Shown here piece by piece: positions 29,469-39,047 of a DNA stretch of 64,000 bases (the first letter of the stretch is position 1; every line of letters starts with the position of its first letter). This stretch comes from Kiritimatiellia bacterium (GTDB lineage: Bacteria; Verrucomicrobiota; Kiritimatiellia; CAIVKH01), in NCBI GenBank assembly GCA_027493775.1, contig JAOSKE010000001.1, forward strand, positions 62,001-126,000. The letters are read 5' to 3'. The notes under the pieces were generated by a model. The model saw only the letters and a program-made list of their open reading frames with translations, searched no databases and was not told the origin of the DNA. A program made the translations under genes and the position numbers.

Positions 29469-30593
29469 ATGAAATCGCTTCGAGCCGTTGCTGTTTTGGC
29501 AATTCTGTTTTTGCCTGCGCAGCTTTTGCGGAGGAAAAGGAAATTGTCTCTGCGATTGATGGTTGTCCAACCATGACTCACATGCCCGTTTTCGAGACGC
29601 TACGCGGAGTTCCCGTCATTCTTGAGGCAACTGTGGAATGCGAAGTCGGTTCGGTGAACGAGGTGTTCTTACAGTTTCGACTTACCGATCTCGGCAAGCC
29701 GAAGGCTTTTAAAATGAAAGACGAAGGCAACGGTCGCTATAAAGCCAACGTTCCAGTGTCAATGATCGAGGGACTTTCGAGATTCTGGTACTATATTGAT
29801 GCCGATGGGTTGAGCACGAATGGCGAGCCGACCCGCGTACAGACAGCCTGGCACGTGGTTAACATTCTCGATCCCAATCGGCCGGCCGGGGGCGCTCTAT
29901 ATCCGACAAAAGAGAGAGGTTTCTTCTGGCTTGCTGGCGGAGTTGCGGCTTTTGGCGGCGCACTGATCGTTGATAACAACACGCATAATCACAATGCGCA
30001 GCCGGTAGGCACGTCCGTGTCGTCGAGCGGTGGGGGCGACGAAGGGGCGAGGCCGCGGAGATCGCGAAATTCTCTTCCGCCTTCCAGCGGGCGAATTCCT
30101 CAAGTTGATCCTCCTCCGCCTCCTCCGCCTCCTCCGTCACCCTGCGATCTCACTCCCATGGTTGCTTTTGTGAATACCAGTCCCTGTGAGTCCGGCGCTA
30201 TAGAGGTGAATGTGTGTGGTGTTTGTCCTGGTGCGGGAATATCCGTGATTACTTCGTGGGGCGAGCATGACAGCGCGATCGCTTCTTCAGAGGTCGCCTG
30301 TGGAGTAAATCCATCTATCAAATTAACCGTTAAAAAAACCGGACGACGGATCTGGCGGTGTCGGTGGTTTTTCAGCTGAGGGGAGACGTCGGAGAAATCT
30401 CGGATCTACTCCTCCGGAGTCGGAATGGATTCAGGTCTGGGTCGGCAGCGATCTGGTCAAACAAATCGCCTGGCCGTCTCCATCCGAGTATGCTGACTGC
30501 GAGGATTTGAACGGTTGACAAACCGTCGGGTTGTTTCAAGTCCAGTATCGGAATGGGACGAACTTCTGTTTTGCTTCGATCAAAGACCTGTAA
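29469..30593 (+). pseudogene. broken gene for secreted proline-rich protein of unknown function
   Basis: The ATG at 29469 follows GGAGGAG and opens a signal peptide (MKSLRAVAVLAILF); one extra T in the run 29508-29512 continues it as FACAAFAEEKEIVS. The next part is a beta-domain (ETLRGVPVILEATVE...RFWYYIDADGLSTNGEPTRV), a membrane segment (FFWLAGGVAAFGGALIV), a nine-Pro stretch and a Cys-containing C-terminal domain. A second shift lies in the A7 run 30332-30338; removing one A gives VKKPDDGSGGVGGFSAEG. An in-frame TGA at 30516-30518 is followed by QTVGLFQVQYRNGTNFCFAS in the same frame up to a TAA at 30591. Three breaks in 1.1 kb suggest a decaying gene, but sequence error is possible. Confidence 0.6.
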
Positions 30594-30637
30594 AGCGAAA
30601 GCGCTGCCTCAAGTGAAAAGGTCATGCGTTAATTGAG

Positions 30638-32752
30638 ATGGCCGTGTTTTCTATTCTATCGGTAAAACATCCAGCAATCGTCGTCACCGAAGGCGCGTCC
30701 GGGACCAACGCTGCCTTCGAGGTATCCATGATGGCCACCGGGCCTGTGCCGTTCCCGCAAATTATTGTGCGGGATGGCGGGCGGGAGCATCTGTTCACTG
30801 GCGATCAGATTAAACGCGGCGGGGATTTTGTCTATTCCGCGAGCGTGCCCGCCGGTTTGCTCGGACCCGGTCACTACACGATTCAAGCCGAAGGCTGTGC
30901 GAAGGCGGACCTTTCGGCTGCAGGGGCCGAGGACTGGGTGAAGTCCTTGTCGGGGATTGAGGTTGTCGCAGAATCTTCGACGGTTGAGATTAAGTCGTCG
31001 CCTTTGCCCGCGCAAAAGAATGGCGTCAAAATTTACTTCGGCATCCACAAGCACATGCATCAGCCATACTACCGGGCGGCGGATACGCAATTTTGGGATG
31101 ACGAAAAAACAAGCATCTTTGATCAGCGCGCCGGCCCTTACTCCAGTTTTATTCCGGCTGCGATCAAGCAGTACATGGAGGGCGGCCTGCCGAGCGCCGG
31201 GTTGAGCACCAGTTGGAGTGGGAGCTTGATTGAGCAACTCAATCGCTGTGAACGCGAAGGGCTTTGCTACGGCCACTATAAGAATTGGAAGAACGAGCTA
31301 AGGGAACTCGCCGCCGCAAAAACAAGTCTCGGCAACCCACGCATAGACTTCACGGCGTTCGGTTTTTTCCATCCGCTGATGGCGCTGATTCCTGCGCGAA
31401 ATATTCAACGACAACTCGCGGATCATCGCGCGATCATTCGAGAAACGTTCGGCGTTGAAGCAAGTCCCGTCTTGTTCCCGCCTGAGACGGCGTTTCATAC
31501 GCGGATGATTCCCGCATTGAAGGGGGCCGGGGTCGAGGCGGTGATTTACGATAGTATTCACCGTTCGCGTGCCTGCAAAAACTATCCTTATGGCGGTCCG
31601 CCGGAAGGAATGTTGCCACCGAATGCGGCGGAGCAGGAGAACCCCGAAGTTCGCGATTGGCTCCAGTTGCAGGGCGTTTGGAGCGCGTCGAAAATCAGTC
31701 CGTCGCTGTTGCGCCCCGAATACATTCGCTACGAGGATCCGGATGGAAATATACAGACCATCATCGGGGTTCCAGCGGAACGTTATCTGGGAAATGAAGA
31801 TGCGCGTGGCGGGTTCGGTGCGCTCCAATATCCGACGGTGTTCAGCCAGCTTTACGAGAATATCGTTCAAAACAAATCGTTCGACCCGAAACATCCGCCT
31901 TTTTTCCTGTTGCACTCTGATGGCGACAACTACGGGGGCGGATCCGACGGATACTATCGAAGCAACACCGGCGGGATGGTAAAATGGCTGCAGCAGGATC
32001 CACGGTTTGAGCTGATGACGATTCGCGATTATTTGCAGCAATTTCCGCCGGATCCGAAGCACAGTGTTCATGTCGAACCTGGCTCGTGGAGCGGCGCGGA
32101 TAATGGCGATCCACAATTTGCAAAATGGTTCAGCCGCTATCGTGACCCGTATTCACCCGACCTCAACTCGTGGGCCGTGCTCACGGCGTTGCAAAATGCG
32201 ATTCATACGCTGGAGGATGCGAACGCAAAAGCGCCGGGCCTCGATGCCGCGCGCCGCTTGATGCTGACTGCCGAAACCTCGTGCTACTGGTACTGGACGG
32301 GTCAGGATATTTGGGATGCGCAGGTGACGGAGGCTGCGAACAAGGCGTTGCAGTTAATTCGTGGCGAACTCGCTTCTGTTTTACAGGCAGGTCGGACAAA
32401 GACCGGCCCGACTATTTTCCCGCCGTGGACGCTTCCTGAAAATCCCGGAGGAAAAACATGGGTTTCCGGCGGCCTTCGCGACGCTGATCGTAATGGTCTG
32501 TTGCACACCTTTATCCACGACGTATCCGGCATCAAATCTGCGCGTGTAATGTTACGCACTGAGGGCAAAGAGCAGGCCATTTCTCTAACCGACTGCGGCG
32601 TCTATCCGAGCCGCACGAATCCCGTTGCCGCCGCGCATCTCTTCACCTGCGCCTTGCCCGTCGGTCTTGGCGATGTTCGCTATTTCATCGAGGCCGAAGA
32701 CGCAAATGGCAACCGCAGCCGATCAGCGCTGGAACGTATCTTCCTCGCGTAG
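30638..32752 (+). CDS. GH57 glycoside hydrolase (amylase/branching type)
   Basis: 704 residues. The N-terminal ~110 residues are a beta-sandwich; the catalytic region begins IYFGIHKHMHQPYY, the HQP block of GH57. Further blocks are AFGFFHPLMALIP, LFPPETAF (family xxPE region) and FFLLHSDGDN, plus EPGSWSGADNG. A C-terminal beta domain carries WVSGGLRDADRNGLLHTF. GH57 enzymes act on alpha-glucans with retention. No signal peptide is seen. It follows the broken secreted gene by 44 bp and may share its promoter. The exact activity (amylase, pullulanase or branching) cannot be told. Confidence 0.82.
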   Translation: MAVFSILSVKHPAIVVTEGASGTNAAFEVSMMATGPVPFPQIIVRDGGREHLFTGDQIKRGGDFVYSASVPAGLLGPGHYTIQAEGCAKADLSAAGAEDWVKSLSGIEVVAESSTVEIKSSPLPAQKNGVKIYFGIHKHMHQPYYRAADTQFWDDEKTSIFDQRAGPYSSFIPAAIKQYMEGGLPSAGLSTSWSGSLIEQLNRCEREGLCYGHYKNWKNELRELAAAKTSLGNPRIDFTAFGFFHPLMALIPARNIQRQLADHRAIIRETFGVEASPVLFPPETAFHTRMIPALKGAGVEAVIYDSIHRSRACKNYPYGGPPEGMLPPNAAEQENPEVRDWLQLQGVWSASKISPSLLRPEYIRYEDPDGNIQTIIGVPAERYLGNEDARGGFGALQYPTVFSQLYENIVQNKSFDPKHPPFFLLHSDGDNYGGGSDGYYRSNTGGMVKWLQQDPRFELMTIRDYLQQFPPDPKHSVHVEPGSWSGADNGDPQFAKWFSRYRDPYSPDLNSWAVLTALQNAIHTLEDANAKAPGLDAARRLMLTAETSCYWYWTGQDIWDAQVTEAANKALQLIRGELASVLQAGRTKTGPTIFPPWTLPENPGGKTWVSGGLRDADRNGLLHTFIHDVSGIKSARVMLRTEGKEQAISLTDCGVYPSRTNPVAAAHLFTCALPVGLGDVRYFIEAEDANGNRSRSALERIFLA

Positions 32753-32806
32753 GCCGCCTTCAAGTGGAGCGCCGCCGCCGCAGCTTTCCGCCCGCCATTT
32801 CATGCC

Positions 32807-33520
32807 TCAAGCGCCAATTCGCTGATCCACCGCAAGCGAGGCGAGATAGCGGCGGCGATACCAGATGAATCCAATGAGGTCAAACGAGGTGCGAGGGAGG
32901 CGCGAGAAGTTGGTGTATTTGGATTTTCCCGCCGGTCGCGGGCGATGATCCACGGCCACTTCTTCGATGGTTCTTCCGTGCAACTTGAAATAGGCAGCCA
33001 TGAAGCGGTGCGCACCGTTGATGGGCGGGAGGTCGTTGCGACATTCGCATTTGAACGCCTTCAAACTGCACCCAGTATCGCGCAGTCCATCCTGCGTAAC
33101 ATAGTTGCGGATTGCGTTTCCGATTCGTGATCCGATGCGGCGCGACCACGTGTCGCGACGCTTTGCACGGTATCCGCAAACGACATCCACCGGGCCGACG
33201 CGCGATGCCAGTTTTGGAATGTCTGTCGGATTGTTTTGCCGGTCGCCATCCATTGTCACAAGGACATTGCCTTTTGCGTTTGCCAGGCCCATCAGCATAG
33301 CCGCCGTCTGTCCGCGATTTGTGTCGGAGCGCACTCCGCGCACAAAGGGGAAGCGCTGCGCCGCCTCGCCGATGCGCCCCCACGTTTTGTCGCGGCTTCC
33401 GTCATCAACGAAAAGGATTTCCATCTCGCCGTCATTCAATACGACCGCCGCGCATTCTTCCGCGAGCGGAAGGATGTTGTCTTCTTCGTTATAGACCGGA
33501 ATGACGACGGAAACCTTCAT
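32807..33520 (-). CDS. family 2 glycosyltransferase (DPM1-like)
   Basis: 237 residues: VVIPVYNEEDNI, the nucleotide-binding FVDDGSRDKTW, and VTMDGDRQNNPTDIPKL containing the DxD-like metal site. The domain ends with the usual HRPRPAGKSKYTNFSR block. No clear transmembrane pair is seen at the C-terminus. Members usually move a sugar from a nucleotide donor to polyprenyl phosphate. Its ATG overlaps the stop of the upstream GH13 gene (33517-33520), so the two are co-translated. Confidence 0.83.
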   Translation of the reverse strand: MKVSVVIPVYNEEDNILPLAEECAAVVLNDGEMEILFVDDGSRDKTWGRIGEAAQRFPFVRGVRSDTNRGQTAAMLMGLANAKGNVLVTMDGDRQNNPTDIPKLASRVGPVDVVCGYRAKRRDTWSRRIGSRIGNAIRNYVTQDGLRDTGCSLKAFKCECRNDLPPINGAHRFMAAYFKLHGRTIEEVAVDHRPRPAGKSKYTNFSRLPRTSFDLIGFIWYRRRYLASLAVDQRIGA

Positions 33521-35919
33521 GGCGCACGCCGTTCTTTTGCGTAGGCCTGATCGTCCGGACTCAACGCATTCAACGGAACCTCAAGAATTGCCCCGGATGC
33601 GTTTTCGAGCAAGACGGAAGCTTCTTTCACCGAAATCAATTTTGCCTCGACCGTTCTTCCGCGTGTGTCCGTCCAGGTCCGGATTTGCTCCGGCGTGTCG
33701 GCGGGCATCGTTTCTGTTGCATCGGTTGAGGCGGCTTCAATTCGGAAGGCTCTGGTTTGTGCGTTGAAGCGGACGCGGTAGATGCCGTCGAGTTTGGTTT
33801 GAATCTGAATATCCGAACCGGGCCGATCCATCTTTGTCTGATAAGGCAGGCGGTTGAGCGAATCGTAGGCTTGGCCCCAATACGTCTTTCCATCAGCGTT
33901 TGCGGAAAGCCACAGCCCGCCATTGCTGACGTTGTCGAAACGCGCATAGCCGTCCCACAGTATCGGGCCGACTTTCTTCAGTGGCCACGAATGCGGCTCA
34001 TTGTCCACCGTCCAGCGCATCAGTGTAATGGAATCGAAATTCACATTTTCAACAACAACCGGGGCGGGGGGGGGGGCGCGCACCTCGGCGGGCAGCGTTT
34101 CTGTTGCTGCGGGGAGCGTTGTTGAGCGGATATTCTTTAATGCGAAAATCTGTGCGCTATACGGGGGAGTGTGACGGAAAGTCGGCGGGTTCCGCCACGA
34201 AACGAAACCGGCTGATTGTCCTCGCGCGTATCGCCGCCGTAGCGTATCCACTCGGTATTGATTTTTGTCACCCACGGGCCGTCAGCGGGGAACAGCACGG
34301 AAATGTCCGTCAGTGTCTGCTCCGAAAGGTTCATGGCGATGACCATTCGCTCGTCGGCCGATTTTTCATTCCAGCGCCAATAGACGAGGAGGTTCTTTGT
34401 GCCATCCGCCGTCTGAAAATTGATTCCGCCGCCCTTCAGCGCGTTCCCCGCGCCGTCGAGATTTCGGCGCAGGTGAATCAAGTCGCGGTTGAGCGAGACG
34501 AGTCCGTCGAATTTCTGACGCTTGCTCCAATCGAGTATCCGGTCTTCATGGAACGCCCCGCTTTCCAAAAACTCATTGCCCATAAACAACAACGGTGTGC
34601 CGGGCGCCGTCAGCGTAAGCAGTGCGCCGAGTCCGCTCAATCGGCGCGCCTTGACGCTGCCGGGATTGGTCGGATCCACATCATTGGCGAATCGCGTTTG
34701 GCCGTTGAGCTTTCCCGCCTCGTCGTGGTTGTCCAGATAGATCACGCGCTGCATCGGCGGCTTTGCCGTCATTGCCCGCTCAATAACACGCAGGTCGCGT
34801 TCGTTGTCCGCTCTGGCGAATTGGGGCATGACCGTGTTGTGGAAGCCGTAGTCCCACGATGCATGAAAGTTGCCGATACCCAGTGAATCTTCCGCAATGC
34901 TGAACACCTTCGGGAACCGCTTTTTAATTTCCGTGTTGATGTCCTCCAGCATCTTCGCGCCAGCGGGGATCGGATTGCGTCCGTCGTTGTAGGCACGGAT
35001 GTTCACCGTGGAGTCCCAGCGGAAACCATCCAGATGATACTCCTCCAGCCACATCATCGCGTTGTCGCGGATATAGCGGCGCACCATTTTTTTCGTCGAA
35101 GCGCGGCCGCGGGCCCCACGGCGTTTGCGCGAGTCCCGGTTTGTCGTAGAAATAGATTCCGCCCTCGTTGCCCTCGCCGGTTCCATCGAATTGGAGCAGC
35201 GCTGCGTTGTTGGGGTCGTAGTGGTTGTGCACAATATCCAGATGCACCGCGAGTCCGCGTCGGTGTGCCTCTTTGACAAACTGCTTGAGACCATCCGCTC
35301 CGCCGTATGCCTGTTCCACCGAGAAGACATCGCTGGGATTGTATCCCCAACTGCGCGATCCCCAAAATTCATGAACCGGCATTAGTTGCACAACGTTCAC
35401 GCCGAGTTCCTTCAAATAATCCAAGCGCTTAATCGCGTCCGCAAATGTGCCGAGTTTACCGGCGCGCGCATCGGGCGCATAAAACGCGCCGGGGTGCATT
35501 TCATAAATCACGAGGTCGTCCAACGAATACTCCGGCGTCTTGTCGCCGCTCCAATCGAAAGCGTCGGTTTTGTAGAAGACCGAGGCGGCGCCGTCCGGCG
35601 TCGTCTCCCGCGCGTAGGGGTCGCGGCGCTGTAGGTTGCCATTTATGAGGAAGCGGTAGCTCCCTTTCGGAATACTGCGCTTGAGTGTGGTGGACCAGAT
35701 TCCGGTATTGCCCTCGCGCGAGAGCTTGGCGGTGCCCATCGCCTTCCAGTTGTTGAAATCGCCGATCACCTCCACGCTTTCCGCATTCGGCGCCCAAACT
35801 CTTATGCGCAAGCCGTCCGCCGTGGAAGTCACGCCCATCGGCGGATCCGCCGGTTGTGCCGACCCCTTATGCACGAATGTCGTCGCTAACAGCAGGATGG
35901 CCAGAATCGCTCGAAACAT
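33517..35919 (-). CDS. exported GH13 branching-type enzyme with C-terminal SHD1 domain (two frameshifts)
   Basis: About 800 residues after joining. Order: signal peptide (MFRAILAILLLATTFVHKGSA), CBM48-type domain (RIRVWAPNAESVEVIGDFNNW), and GH13 barrel with DIVHNHYDP, GFRWDSTVNIR (nucleophile Asp), SIAEDSLG (acid Glu) and YLDNHDEAG. Next come the closing beta-domain LSVTLPPYSAQIFAL, a Pro-rich linker, a beta module and an SHD1 domain (RTWTDTRGRTVEAKLISVKE). Shifts are at the T7 run 35087-35093 (remove one) and the G5 run 34163-34167 (add one). It probably cuts or rearranges alpha-1,4/1,6-glucans outside the cytoplasm. SHD1 on an enzyme is typical of PVC bacteria. Confidence 0.82.
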
Positions 35920-36053
35920 GGGGCCATTGTGGATGCCTCGCCAATTCAATGCAAATCTATTGAAAGCGACGCCTTCTCTCCTTACTATGCGCCGCTTTGC
36001 AAGGCACTCTCTAGGCGCGTGCCGCCGTGGCTCGAACGGGCGGCGGCGAAAAG

Positions 36054-36100
36054 TTCCAAGCGTTGGAAGTCGTGCCGGAAGGTTTTTCCAAGTGTTGGAA
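36054..36100. repeat. paired TTCCAA-N3-TTGGAA palindromes, copy C
   Basis: TTCCAAGCGTTGGAA (36054-36068) and TTCCAAGTGTTGGAA (36086-36100), centres 32 bp apart, with a 17-nt spacer starting GTCGTG. It ends 20 bp before the aspS ATG, in the divergent region between the GH13 gene and aspS. Confidence 0.87.
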
Positions 36101-36120
36101 GTTTTGGTGATACAACTATG

Positions 36121-37904
36121 ATGCGGACACATACCTGTGGCGAATTGCGACCTGAACACGCCGGTCAAACGGTTACCCTTTGCGGATGGGCTGATACCGT
36201 GCGCGATCACGGCGGACTCATCTTCATTGACCTGCGCGACCGCTATGGGCTTACGCAAGTGACCTTTGACCCGCGCGACTCGCAGGCCGCGTGGGATGCC
36301 GCGCAGGCCGCGCGCGGGGAGTATGTCCTTCGAATCACCGGCGTCGTCCAGCCGCGTCCGCCGGAAATGGTGAACCCGAAACTCGCCACCGGCGGAATCG
36401 AAATTCGCGGCGCGGCCATTGAGGCGCTGAATCGTGCGCAACCTCCGCCGTTTCCGCTGGAGGACGAGAAGGCGAAAAAAAAGTCTCCGAGGATTTGCGC
36501 CTGACCTACCGCTATCTTGACCTGCGCCGCACGCAGATGCAGCGAAACCTCGTGCTGCGTCACAAAATTACGCAGGCGATTCGCAACTATCTCGACGGCG
36601 AGCAATTTGTTGAAATAGAGACGCCGATTTTGACCAAGAGCACGCCCGAAGGCGCACGTGATTACCTCGTGCCCAGTCGCGTCAACCCCGGTTGCTTCTA
36701 CGCGCTGCCGCAGTCGCCGCAACAATACAAACAACTCTGTATGGTGGCCGGACTCGACCGTTATTTTCAGATTGCGCGCTGTTTCCGCGATGAGGATTTG
36801 CGCGCCGACCGACAGCCCGAGTTCACGCAGGTGGATTTGGAAATGTCGTTTCTTACCGCAGAAGATATTTACGCGCTCATTGACGGGTTGCTCGCCAATG
36901 TGATGGAAGCCTCCGGTCATCCGCGGCCAGCCCTGCCGCTCCCGCGTATGCCGTACAGCGAGGCGATGAACCGCTACGGTTCCGACAAGCCCGACACCCG
37001 CTTCGGAATGTTGCTCACCGACCTCAGCGATTTGTTTGTCGGAACGCAGTTCAAAGTTTTTGCGACGGTTGTGGGGCAGGGCGGCGTCGTGAAGGCCATC
37101 AACGCAAAAGGGCTTGCCGGAGCGTCGCAAGGCACAATTGACGGCTGGACGACGACCGCAAAAGAAGCCGGACTCGGCGGCCTCGCCTACATCCGCGTTC
37201 AACCCGACGGCACATGGAAGTCGCCGATCGTAAAATTTTTCAGCGATACCGAGAAAGCGGGCCTTCAGGAGCGACTCGATATGCAGCCCGGTGACCTTGT
37301 TTTGTTCGCCGCCGACAAAGCCGATGTGGCGAACGTTGCGCTCGGCCGTTTGCGTTTGCTCGTTGCGGAAGAGGCGAAAGCGATTCCTGAGAATACATTT
37401 GCCTTCACCTGGGTCACGGATTTTCCCTTGTTCGAACGCAATGCCGAAGGCGGACTCACCTCTGTGAATCATCCCTTCACGGCGCCGCACCCTGAAGATG
37501 TGAGGCTGGTTGAGAGCGACCCGCTAAAGGCTCGTGCGCTCGCCTACGATATTATTTTGAACGGCGTTGAGTTGGGTGGAGGCAGTATTCGTATCCACGA
37601 TGCGGACTTGCAAGCCCGCGCGTTTCGCGCATTGGGTTTGAGTGAAGAAAAAATCACCACCATGTTTGGCCACATGCTCGACGCCTTCAAATTCGGCGCT
37701 CCACCCCACGGCGGCCTCGCCCTGGGTCTGGATCGTGTGGTCATGCTCATGGTTGGCGCCGAAAGCATCCGCGATGTCCTAGCCTTTCCCAAGACTCAAA
37801 AGGCCATGGATTTGATGATGAACGCCCCCGACAAAGTGGACGCCCGTCAACTGCGCGACATCTGGATTCAGTTGGACCTGCCCCCGGAAGAGCCGAAGGC
37901 CTGA
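36121..37904 (+). CDS. aspS: aspartyl-tRNA synthetase (frameshift in an A8 run)
   Basis: About 594 residues after joining, normal for the bacterial enzyme. The N-terminal OB fold (CGELRPEHAGQTVTLCGWAD, FIDLRDRYGLTQVTF) is followed by the class II core: IETPILTKSTPEGARDYLVP, motif 2 RCFRDEDLRADRQPEFTQVD, a GAD insertion domain, and motif 3 GGLALGLDRVVML. The frame changes in eight As at 36475-36482; one more A gives KKKVSEDLRLTYRYLDLRR. It charges tRNA-Asp and is essential, so the break is most likely a sequence error. Confidence 0.95.
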
Positions 37905-37913
37905 TTTAGTCCT

Positions 37914-39013
37914 CTACTTTGTCGCAGGAGCGTTTGTTTCAGTCAGGCGCTCCGGAGCGATCATAAATTTTGCGGCCTGGCCGTAGTCGAAAATGTAGAT
38001 CCACGGCTCGTAGCGCTCTTGCAGGCGTTTGCTTTCCTTCTCCGCCGTCGCCCGTGCTTCCGCATCGGCTGCGAGGGCGTTGGTGTCGGTGGATTCGAGC
38101 AGGGGCGGGGCGTTGTAGCTGAAGGTGAGCCAGCCGTAGTGGCCCATAGTTTTTTCGCTGCGCGCACCGATATCTGCGCGTACGACAATCCCGTTGGTGA
38201 GCAGCGCGGTTACGCTGCCGCCCGATCCGCGGTCGAGAACATCCGGCGGCGTGTCTGGCTCAATGATTGTGCGTGTTGAAAGCGATTGAAAGGCGCGGAA
38301 CCATAGTTCAGCGCTTTCCACGCTGATCGTTTTCTTTTTAGCGCTCCGCCTCCCGCGTATTCGTTTTCGCCGAGACGCGTGACGCTGTAAGGTTTGCCGT
38401 TGGTCGGTTCTGCGCTCATCGAGGCGATGTCACCCGGCCCGTAGTGGGGCAGATTTGATTCGATCCAGTCGCTGGGTCGGCGACGCACGTCGTTCATAAA
38501 CGGCTCTGCGAGCACGACCTCGCCTTTGCCGATTTGAATGTAGCGGCTGTCGGGCGCAGAGAAGCCCATATTCATCGCCTGCGAAATACGGGGCTGTCCG
38601 ATCGTGATTTCATCCGTGAGTGCGCCGCTTGCGTCGAAGAGCTTGAGGTGCGCCGGGAAACTCGTGTCGCTGTCCGCAAGCCCGAACTCGTCAAGAGTGG
38701 CCGCTCCGCCACGGATCACTTCGCCGATCCGCAGGAGGTCAAGAGTACGCAGTGTGGACGCCAGTTGATCAAATTGAGCGGGATAGTTCCAAAGCGTCTC
38801 AACGGTCCAACGATCATTTGTACGAAGCAGCACAACGTGTTCTTTACCGCTCGTGATCTCGATTTTGGCGACGTTGTTTATATCGTCAATCTTGAGGACG
38901 CGCTGTCCGCTTTCGGAGGAGGCGCTTGATTGCGCGTTCTGCCGGGTTTTGAAGACCAGTGCCGCCAACGCGCCCAGAATGATGACGAGAATCAATAGGC
39001 TTCGGAATTTCAT
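37914..39013 (-). CDS. DUF4340 membrane-anchored protein (frameshift in a T5 run)
   Basis: About 366 residues after joining. An N-terminal anchor (LLILVIILGALAALVF) leads into a DUF4340 region: VLKIDDINNVAKIEITSGKEHVVLLR, EFGLADSDTSFPAHLKL, then VESAELWFRAFQSLS. The shift is in five T (plus strand) at 38335-38339; adding one A on the coding strand gives LKKKTISVESAELW. DUF4340 proteins are commonly found beside GldF/GldG-like ABC genes, as here (34 bp downstream of the gldG-like gene). It is probably a periplasmic part of that complex; its molecular role is unknown. Confidence 0.8.
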
Positions 39014-39047
39014 AACGCATTCTCCACTGCAATGTTTCCCGAAAGAA

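Noticed and set aside
29573..30379. Independent gene starting at the ATG 29573
   Set aside because: The promoter, ribosome site and signal peptide lie upstream at 29404-29469 and connect to it by one base in a T-run; the C-terminus also continues past 30379 after a shift.
36243..37490. 415-codon open frame on the minus strand opposite aspS
   Set aside because: It mirrors the GC-rich codon pattern of aspS, whose motifs are unmistakable, and its translation has no recognisable domain.
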